The translations under genes and the position numbers were made by a program. The notes under the pieces were generated by a model, which saw nothing but the letters and a program-made list of their open reading frames with translations, did not search any database and was not told the origin of the DNA. A stretch of DNA of 5,731 nt from an uncultured Taibaiella sp. (lineage in GTDB: Bacteria; Bacteroidota; Bacteroidia; Chitinophagales; Chitinophagaceae), in contig CALMXV010000365.1 of assembly GCA_937871155.1 (NCBI GenBank), positions 1 through 5,731 on the forward strand. The letters are read 5' to 3'. Of this stretch, positions 1 to 5,731 are shown in pieces (the first letter of the stretch is position 1; each line of letters begins with the position of its first letter).

Positions 1-536
1 GCTTGGATGATGCAATCATTTGTTGAGTCAATAGCATCAACAGCTAAGCCACTAGGGATATCAATTGAAATTTTTTGATTGGGTAATGTGTTTATATGTT
101 TAATAAATAATCCCAACCATCCGGTAATAGGCCTATTAATACCCGTGCCTAAAATGGCATCAATAATGATGAGATGTGGGGCTATCGTAGTGAGGTAGTT
201 AGCTTTTTCAACTATAGAAACCATGTCCGCACCAATAGCTAGTAATTTTTGATAATTACGTTCTGCATCTACACTAAGCTGTTCTTGCGTTTTTAGTAAA
301 AATGCTTTTACGGGAAATCCATTCTCATGTAATAAACGAGTAATAGCTAATCCATCTCCACCATTATTTCCGCAGCCACAAAGAACAATGAATATGCTAT
401 CGTTGGGTAGGTTTTCATTTATCCAATGGATACATTGCCTTGCCGCTTGTTCCATCAACTCCCATGAACGGATGCCGTAGCTTTGGATGGTATATTGGTC
501 GGCTTCTCTTATCTGCTGTGCTGAAAATAGCTTCAT
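1..536 (-). CDS. nnrE: NAD(P)H-hydrate epimerase (YjeF N-terminal domain), 3' end outside window
   Basis: The enzyme interconverts the R and S forms of hydrated NADH or NADPH so that a dehydratase can repair the damaged cofactor; it acts in the cytoplasm. The visible 178 codons start at an ATG read leftward from 536 and begin MKLFSAQQIREADQYTI, a usual opening for this domain. Motifs seen are GCGNNGGDG (residues 54-62, the phosphate/nucleotide-binding glycine loop), IIDAILGTG (124-132, containing the conserved Asp of the active-site and potassium-binding region) and SIDIPSG (157-163). All three are family signatures in the right order and spacing. The frame is intact and runs off the window. 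The N-terminal domain normally needs about 210-220 residues, so roughly 40 of its residues are missing. Whether a dehydratase (NnrD) domain is fused behind it, as in many bacteria, cannot be seen. It is transcribed divergently from the receptor gene. No Shine-Dalgarno sequence precedes the ATG. Confidence 0.93.
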   Translation of the reverse strand, partial: MKLFSAQQIREADQYTIQSYGIRSWELMEQAARQCIHWINENLPNDSIFIVLCGCGNNGGDGLAITRLLHENGFPVKAFLLKTQEQLSVDAERNYQKLLAIGADMVSIVEKANYLTTIAPHLIIIDAILGTGINRPITGWLGLFIKHINTLPNQKISIDIPSGLAVDAIDSTNDCIIQ

Positions 537-634
537 GGCTACACTATTAAGTCTGCTAAAAATACAGTATCCAATTCAGATTTAATAAAATGGAAGCTCT
601 TTGAATCCGCTAATAATTATTGCATAAAGTTGGG

Positions 635-665
635 TTGGGGGGCAATAGCTGAATCCCTATCTTTG
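635..665 (+). promoter_or_regulatory. Bacteroidota-type promoter of the receptor-TPR operon
   Basis: TTG at 635-637 and TATCTTTG at 658-665 are separated by 20 bp. This matches the Bacteroidota primary-sigma consensus, a TTG-containing -33 box and a TAnnTTTG -7 box about 19-21 bp apart; the -7 box matches at all six fixed bases. Transcription would start near 669-671, giving a leader of only about 16-18 nt before the ATG at 687. The first base of the -33 box is G rather than T (GTTG). No other equally good promoter is seen before either plus-strand gene, so this one probably drives both. Confidence 0.72.
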
Positions 666-673
666 TTCACTTC

Positions 674-680
674 AAAAAAA
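674..680 (+). promoter_or_regulatory. A-rich translation-initiation stretch ahead of the receptor ATG
   Basis: A run of seven A residues ends 6 nt before the ATG at 687. There is no AGGAGG-like sequence. Bacteroidota genes commonly lack a Shine-Dalgarno site and start well when the leader is A-rich and unstructured, which fits this leader. It supports 687 as the true start. The functional role is inferred from position and composition only. Confidence 0.42.
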
Positions 681-686
681 CGTTAC

Positions 687-3035
687 ATGCACCTTAGAAA
701 ACTTCTAGTAGGTCTATTCCTTTTAATGAGCCAAATAGTTTTGGCACAACATGCCACTATTCGCGGCTTTGTTTATGAGAAAAAATCAGGAGAGCCCATG
801 AGCTATGTGATGGTGGTACTACAAGGTGCAGATATGGGTGTGCAAACAGATATCAATGGTTATTTTTCTATGCCTCAAGTAGCTGCCGGTAAATATACCT
901 TAATGACTACCACTATGGGTTATGATACGGCGTATGTGCCCGTTACGGTTTCCGGCTCTGAAATTATTACACAGAAATTATACATCAATATTCTTGCTCG
1001 TACCTTAAAGGATGCAACGGTTAATGCCCGTCAACAAGAAAAGATAACACAGATAAATGCAGGTACTACCACCATTACTCCACGTGAGATAAAGCTATTG
1101 CCGAGCTCAGGTGGCGAGCCGGATATTGCCCAGTATTTACAAGTTGTACCGGGTGTTATTTTCACCGGCGACCAAGGCGGTCAACTGTATATTAGAGGAG
1201 GTTCTCCGGTGCAAACAGGTGTATTGCTTGATGGGGTAACGATTTATAATCCAATTCACTCCATAGGATTATATTCTGTTTTTGAAACCGATGCTATCCG
1301 TAATGTGGATGTTCAATCTGCTGGCTTTGGAGCTCAGTATGGCAATCGCACCGGTGCCATAATGGATATACGTACTAAAGATGGGAATAAAAATAGATTA
1401 GCCGGTAAGATGTCTTTATCACCTATAATGGTAAGAGCTATGATTGAAGGACCGCTTGTAAAGCCCAAACGCGAAGGTGGTAGTAGTGTGAGTTTCTTGC
1501 TTTCTGCAAAACATAGTTATCTAGAGAATTCTAGTAAAGCCTTGTATGGAAGCTTTGGAGAACCATTTAAAAGTGGTTTGCCTTATGCCTTTACTGACTT
1601 GTATGGTAAAGTTACAATCAGTGGTGATAATGGTAGTAAATTAAATCTTTTCGGTTTCAACTTTGATGATAAAGCCCGAGTATTAGAGCCCATTACCAAA
1701 GCAGAAAAAGCCAATTTTGATTGGAAGGCTACCGGTGGAGGAGCTACTTTTGTTGTAACTCCAGGAAACTCTTCAACCCTCATCAGTGGACGTTTTGCGT
1801 ATTCAAAATATGATATAGCAGCTAAAGAATTTGGTGCGGCTATCTCGCGTGATACCGGACGTAAAAGTAGTATCAAAGGCTTTGAAGGCGCAGTAGATTT
1901 TACAAGCTTTCTTTCTAACTACAGTATGATAAAATATGGTTTGGAAGTAAGCGGACTGAACACTACTCTCAACTATGTAAACTCAGCCAACATTGTAACT
2001 GATTTGAATAGAAACAATACTAGTGCCGCTTTGTATGCAATTTTTAGAAAAAACTTTGGTACTAAATTTATTCTTGAGCCTAGTATCCGTTTCCAATATT
2101 ATTCTTCATTATCAAAATTTTCACCCGAACCTAGATTGGGATTGAAGTACAATGCGCTTACTGCTTTACGCTTCAAAGCTGCTGCAGGCTTGTATTCGCA
2201 AAATATCATCAGCACTAAATCTGATAGAGATATTGTCAATTTCTTTAGCGGCTTTTTGCTGAGTCCCGATCAATCTATTAAAGACTTAAACGGAAATGAT
2301 GTGGCTACTAACTTACAAACAGCGTATCACATCTTAGGAGGTGTAGAATGGGATTTCAAAGACTTTGAATTCAATCTAGAGCCTTGGTATAAAGACTTTA
2401 CCCGTAATATAGAATTGAACCGAGTAAAAAGAACCAACTCTGATGGTGATTTTATATCAGGGTATGGAAAGGCTTACGGAATAGATCTATCGGTTAAGTA
2501 CACAAAGAACCGCATATTCTTCTACTCATCTGCTTCTTACCAAAAAATAACATACACCACATTAGTAGCGCAATCTATTATTGAAACCCCTTCAAAACAA
2601 ACATATCCTCCTCCATTCGACCGTCGTTTCAATCTGAATGTAGTAAGTTCTTATGCAGCAGGAAAGAAAAAAGATATTGAAATTTCTTTACGTTATAATC
2701 TAGGTTCACCTTTCCCTTTTACACAGACACAAGGCTTCTATGAGAACCCTAACATTTTACAAAATGGTATTAATACTAATTACCTTCAAACGAACGGAAG
2801 TATCGGTATTTTCTATGCCAATGAAGTAAATGGAGGAAGACTTTCTTGGTACCATCGTTTGGATTTATCTGTTAAAAAACGCTTTGAAATTAATCAGGAC
2901 AATAATATCGAAACCTCATTTACCGTTACTAATGTTTACAATAGGAACAATATCTTCTATGTTGAAAGAACTCAGAATGTACGAGTGTATCAACTTCCGA
3001 TATTCCCAAGTATCAATGTAACCTGGAACTTCTAA
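687..3035 (+). CDS. TonB-dependent outer-membrane receptor with N-terminal carboxypeptidase-regulatory-like domain
   Basis: This is a complete 782-residue receptor that would move a substrate across the outer membrane using TonB/proton-motive energy. Residues 1-20 form a signal peptide (MHLRKLL, a hydrophobic core, then VLA before Gln21). Residues about 22-100 are a carboxypeptidase-regulatory-like beta domain (TIRGFVYEKKSGEP, QTDINGYF, AGKYTL, GYDT). LKDATVNA (107-114) sits where a TonB box is expected. Residues about 130-235 are the plug, with LYIRGG (167-172), VLLDGVTIYNP (179-189) and GAQYGNRTGAIMDI (215-228). The rest is a beta-barrel rich in alternating aromatic strands, ending INVTWNF with the terminal Phe typical of outer-membrane barrels. 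ATG 687 was chosen because the signal peptide begins there; the in-frame TTG at 630 adds 19 residues that do not look like part of a signal peptide and lies upstream of the predicted transcript start. It is shorter than SusC proteins (about 1000 residues) and has no SusD neighbour. The substrate is unknown. The TPR gene follows after 14 bp, probably on the same mRNA. Confidence 0.93.
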   Translation: MHLRKLLVGLFLLMSQIVLAQHATIRGFVYEKKSGEPMSYVMVVLQGADMGVQTDINGYFSMPQVAAGKYTLMTTTMGYDTAYVPVTVSGSEIITQKLYINILARTLKDATVNARQQEKITQINAGTTTITPREIKLLPSSGGEPDIAQYLQVVPGVIFTGDQGGQLYIRGGSPVQTGVLLDGVTIYNPIHSIGLYSVFETDAIRNVDVQSAGFGAQYGNRTGAIMDIRTKDGNKNRLAGKMSLSPIMVRAMIEGPLVKPKREGGSSVSFLLSAKHSYLENSSKALYGSFGEPFKSGLPYAFTDLYGKVTISGDNGSKLNLFGFNFDDKARVLEPITKAEKANFDWKATGGGATFVVTPGNSSTLISGRFAYSKYDIAAKEFGAAISRDTGRKSSIKGFEGAVDFTSFLSNYSMIKYGLEVSGLNTTLNYVNSANIVTDLNRNNTSAALYAIFRKNFGTKFILEPSIRFQYYSSLSKFSPEPRLGLKYNALTALRFKAAAGLYSQNIISTKSDRDIVNFFSGFLLSPDQSIKDLNGNDVATNLQTAYHILGGVEWDFKDFEFNLEPWYKDFTRNIELNRVKRTNSDGDFISGYGKAYGIDLSVKYTKNRIFFYSSASYQKITYTTLVAQSIIETPSKQTYPPPFDRRFNLNVVSSYAAGKKKDIEISLRYNLGSPFPFTQTQGFYENPNILQNGINTNYLQTNGSIGIFYANEVNGGRLSWYHRLDLSVKKRFEINQDNNIETSFTVTNVYNRNNIFYVERTQNVRVYQLPIFPSINVTWNF

Positions 3036-3049
3036 AGCCAACCAAAAAG

Positions 3050-5731
3050 ATGAAAAATAAAATGGTGCGTAACGTATATACCATACTATCGGGTATATAC
3101 GTTACACTTCAGTTTTATAGCCCTGCACAAGCACAAGAACACCTCATTCAGCAAACAGAGAACCGCCAATTGCAAAAGCTGGAGGAGCAATATCGGCAAG
3201 GGTTTTATACTGTATCCTTACAGACGGCTAATCAGCTTATAGCGCATCGTACACTTTCAAACGATGTTTCGTTTTGGGTACTACCTACTGCTCAATTTTA
3301 TCAAGTTCAGTCGTTATTGAAATTACGTGCTCTCGGTGCAGAGGATTCTGCTTTACAATTCATTTCAACGGTAACCAACCCTAATTTTAAACAAAGAACT
3401 TCATTTGCTTTAGCACAATATTATTTTAATAATAAGCAATACTCAAAAGCCATTAAGTTGTATGAAACGGTACCCAACATCAACTTGAGCAATGAAGAGA
3501 TTGTAGAATTGAAATTTCAACAAGCCTATGCCTATTTTTATGAAAAGAATTTTGAAAAGGCAGCTCGACTTTTTGAAACCATCAAAGGAATGGAAGGCAA
3601 GTATGCCAATGCGGGTAATTACTACAATGGACTCTTAGCATACAATCTTGGCAAGTATGAAGATGCCATGACCTGTTTTAGTAAGATAGAAAAAGACCCA
3701 AAGTATGTGATGGTAGTGCCTTTTTACCAAGCAGAGATTTTATACTTTACGGGTAAATCTGAAGATGCTTTAGCAAAAACTATTACCTTAATTAATGCAA
3801 AAGACAAGTCTTATTATGATAATGAACTTCATCTCTTAGCTGCACAAATTTTATTTGAAAAGAAACAGTATAACGACGCCATTCCGTATTTTGAACATTA
3901 CTATGAGCAAAGTGAGCAGGTGCGAAAAGAAGAACTGTATGAGTTTGCCTATAGCTATTATAAGACTAAACAATGGAATCAAGCCATTGATAAATTTAAA
4001 CCACTAAGCAACAATGAAGACACCTTAGGACAAACCGCCATGTACTTAATGGGAGACGCTTATCTTAAAATAAATGATAAGCGAAGTGCAAGAAATGCTT
4101 TTAGCATAGCTGGAAACTTATCGTTTATAAAGTCGCAAAAAATAGATGCGTTATTACAATACAGCAAGCTTTCCTATGAGATGGGATTTTATGATGATGC
4201 CATGAGCGGGTTATCTACATTGATTGCATTATTACCTGATGCTACTGTAGTTTCTCAAGCAAAAACAATATATTCAGAGTTGCTTTCTCGTACCAATAAT
4301 TATGAAAGAGCGTATCAAATGCTGAAGGAAGCAGACTCACATACCTCCCAATTTGAATCGGTATATCAACGGGTGACTTATGGCTATGCACTTCAGTTAT
4401 TACAGCAAGGGAACCTCAATGAAGCTAGTCAGCAGTTGGATTTATCGTTAAAGCATCCTGCAAATAAAGCCTATGAATTAGCCGGCTTATTTTGGAAGGG
4501 TGATATAGCGTATCAACAAGGGAAGTATCAAGAATCCTACAATTATTCCAAACGATTTGTAGATGCCAATAGCAATAGTGCCATGTATATAAGTGCGCCG
4601 GCAAATATGGGAAATGGCGCAGCAAACTTAGGCTATGCAGCTATGAAACTAAATGATTTTACAACGGCTCAAGTCAGTTTTAAAAACGCTCAACAACAAG
4701 CTACCCAGCTTCAAAATCCTACACTGACGGTCAATGCACTATTAAGAGAAGCTGATGCATACTATATGTTGAAGAACTATAAGTCAGCGGCTGCGTTATA
4801 TGATAAGGTGATTGCGGCAAATGCTATTGAAGCGGATTATGCTCGTTTGCAAAAAGCAACCATAGCCGGAATCAACCAATCGGTAGAAGAAAAGATTAAA
4901 TTGTTGAATCAAGTAATTAATAAAACACCAGCATCTACCTATCAAGCAGCAGCTCGTTTTGAATTAGGCATTACTTATTTGGAAGAAGATAAATATGCAT
5001 TAGCCATTACGGCATTGAAGCCCTTGATAGAAAAAGGTGCTAGCAGAGATTTTGAAGTGAAAGCCAGAATGAAAATAGCCTATGCCTTTCAACAATTGAA
5101 TAAAGACAAAGAAGCCATAGATGCTTATAAATTTATAGTGACCGAATATCCAGGAACCGATGAAAAACAAGAAGCATTAGAGGCGCTCCGCAATTTGTAT
5201 ATCAACAACAACCAGCCGGATGCTTATGCCGTTTTGTTGAAAACCTTAAATAGTAATGCGGATGAAGGCAGTGCATTAGATAGCACTTATTATGCTGCTG
5301 CTGAAACATTGATAGCACAAGTGAAATGGGCAGATGCAAAATCTTCTTTGAACAATTATTTACTGAAATATCCGAATGGAGTATTTACAACAAGGGCGCA
5401 TTATTACTTAGGAGAAAGTAATTTTCAATTAAAAGACTACGATGCTGCATTAGCAAATTATGATTGGGTGTTACAATTACCTTGGAATGAATTTACCGAA
5501 AACAGCGCCAAGAAAGCCGCGACCATCAGCTATTTTAATAAGAAAGATTACACAAAGGCATTGCATTATTACCAACAGTTGCGCAATGCTGCCTTAGCAA
5601 AAGAAAATCTACCGCTAGCTTACCTTGGCATGACTAGAGCTGCATTTAACAACCAACAATTTGAGCTTGCTAGCTTGTATGCAGATACCTTACAGTCATT
5701 GCCGGATATGGATGAGAATCTTATTGATGAA
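3050..5731 (+). CDS. Large secreted tetratricopeptide-repeat protein, 3' end outside window
   Basis: The frame is open for 894 codons to the window edge with no stop, so the full protein is longer; about 1000 residues is my guess from similar Bacteroidota proteins. Residues 1-28 look like a signal peptide (MKNKMVRN, hydrophobic VYTILSGIYVTLQFY, then an AQA cleavage site before Gln29), with no lipobox Cys, so a soluble or peripheral periplasmic protein is expected. The remainder is almost entirely TPR-like helical pairs. Clear units are near residues 116-140, 154-180, 187-213, 258-285, 295-318, 474-505, 561-588, 631-658, 668-700, 781-808 and 818-845, with degenerate units between. Units ending in EYPGTDEKQEAL (699-710) and beginning LLKYPNGVFTTRAHYYLGES (771-790) resemble the TPRs of the periplasmic envelope proteins YbgF/CpoB and BamD. 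No catalytic motif is visible. TPR arrays bind proteins, so a scaffold or adaptor role beside the co-transcribed receptor is likely but unproven. ATG 3050 follows the A-rich stretch CCAACCAAAAAG; ATG 3062, four codons later, is an alternative start. Confidence 0.9.
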   Translation, partial: MKNKMVRNVYTILSGIYVTLQFYSPAQAQEHLIQQTENRQLQKLEEQYRQGFYTVSLQTANQLIAHRTLSNDVSFWVLPTAQFYQVQSLLKLRALGAEDSALQFISTVTNPNFKQRTSFALAQYYFNNKQYSKAIKLYETVPNINLSNEEIVELKFQQAYAYFYEKNFEKAARLFETIKGMEGKYANAGNYYNGLLAYNLGKYEDAMTCFSKIEKDPKYVMVVPFYQAEILYFTGKSEDALAKTITLINAKDKSYYDNELHLLAAQILFEKKQYNDAIPYFEHYYEQSEQVRKEELYEFAYSYYKTKQWNQAIDKFKPLSNNEDTLGQTAMYLMGDAYLKINDKRSARNAFSIAGNLSFIKSQKIDALLQYSKLSYEMGFYDDAMSGLSTLIALLPDATVVSQAKTIYSELLSRTNNYERAYQMLKEADSHTSQFESVYQRVTYGYALQLLQQGNLNEASQQLDLSLKHPANKAYELAGLFWKGDIAYQQGKYQESYNYSKRFVDANSNSAMYISAPANMGNGAANLGYAAMKLNDFTTAQVSFKNAQQQATQLQNPTLTVNALLREADAYYMLKNYKSAAALYDKVIAANAIEADYARLQKATIAGINQSVEEKIKLLNQVINKTPASTYQAAARFELGITYLEEDKYALAITALKPLIEKGASRDFEVKARMKIAYAFQQLNKDKEAIDAYKFIVTEYPGTDEKQEALEALRNLYINNNQPDAYAVLLKTLNSNADEGSALDSTYYAAAETLIAQVKWADAKSSLNNYLLKYPNGVFTTRAHYYLGESNFQLKDYDAALANYDWVLQLPWNEFTENSAKKAATISYFNKKDYTKALHYYQQLRNAALAKENLPLAYLGMTRAAFNNQQFELASLYADTLQSLPDMDENLIDE
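3069..3105. repeat. Perfect 14-bp inverted repeat with 9-nt loop inside the TPR signal-peptide codons
   Basis: The left arm GTAACGTATATACC (3069-3082) is the exact reverse complement of the right arm GGTATATACGTTAC (3092-3105), with loop ATACTATCG. Each arm also contains the self-palindrome GTATATAC. The element starts 19 nt after the first base of the TPR ATG and 34 nt after the receptor stop codon. It encodes roughly residues 7-19 of the TPR protein, part of its signal peptide. There is no immediate T-run, so it is not a standard intrinsic terminator. The RNA should fold into a stable hairpin within the zone covered by an initiating ribosome or just beyond it. Confidence 0.85.

Noticed and set aside
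351..377. Cys in place of the usual Pro in the GxGNNGGDG loop of the epimerase (residue 55)
   Set aside because: This position varies in the family (E. coli has His there, as I recall), so it is not evidence of lost activity.
557..564. Possible leftward -7 box TATTTTTA for nnrE on the minus strand
   Set aside because: It lacks the final G of TAnnTTTG and I see no TTG at a suitable distance upstream. nnrE must have a promoter in 537-686 or be driven by weak elements there, but I cannot place it.
1583..1876. 97-codon open frame on the minus strand
   Set aside because: It lies wholly within the receptor gene on the opposite strand, its translation resembles no family I know, and the sense frame is clearly coding.
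2830..3021. 63-codon open frame on the plus strand in another frame
   Set aside because: It overlaps the end of the receptor barrel, has no initiation context and no recognisable product; it is a shadow of the real gene.
3069..3130. Intrinsic transcription terminator between the receptor and TPR genes
   Set aside because: The hairpin is real, but no T-run follows directly; the TTTT at 3113-3116 is 7 nt beyond the stem and short. The element also lies within the coding sequence of an intact long gene.
4425..4625. 66-codon open frame on the minus strand
   Set aside because: It is antisense to the TPR gene, short, and its composition reflects the complementary repeat codons.

Overview
The window looks like chromosomal DNA of a Bacteroidota bacterium. 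Four things point that way: AT-rich coding sequence, no Shine-Dalgarno sites ahead of the genes, a TTG-N20-TATCTTTG promoter of the type read by the Bacteroidota primary sigma factor, and an outer-membrane receptor with the N-terminal carboxypeptidase-regulatory-like domain typical of that phylum. A member of the Chitinophagales or a relative is plausible, but the sequence alone does not settle the order. I see no mobile element, CRISPR array, tRNA or rRNA.

Layout: (1) Positions 1-536, minus strand, hold the 5' part of an NAD(P)H-hydrate epimerase gene (nnrE / YjeF N-terminal domain) whose 3' end lies outside the window. (2) Positions 537-686 are a 150-bp divergent intergenic region with a well-matched Bacteroidota promoter firing rightward, an A-rich translation-initiation stretch and a small AT palindrome. 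(3) Positions 687-3035, plus strand, encode a complete 782-residue TonB-dependent outer-membrane receptor. The annotated start is the ATG at 687; the reading frame is open further upstream to a TTG at 630, but that codon lies upstream of the likely transcription start. (4) After only 14 bp, from 3050 to the window end, a large gene encodes a secreted tetratricopeptide-repeat (TPR) protein, with 894 residues visible and the C-terminus missing.

The receptor and the TPR protein form an apparent two-gene (or longer) operon. One is an outer-membrane beta-barrel with a plug and the other is a long periplasmic helical-repeat scaffold. No SusD-type lipoprotein, glycoside hydrolase or metal-uptake enzyme is visible nearby, so this is not a standard polysaccharide-utilisation pair. 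A role in moving or assembling envelope components is an inference, not something the sequence proves. The most unexpected DNA-level feature is a perfect 14-bp inverted repeat with a 9-nt loop, placed inside the signal-peptide codons of the TPR gene just after the receptor stop codon. It could form a strong mRNA hairpin that sets how much of the second protein is made. The epimerase is a metabolite-repair housekeeping enzyme with no evident link to the other two genes.
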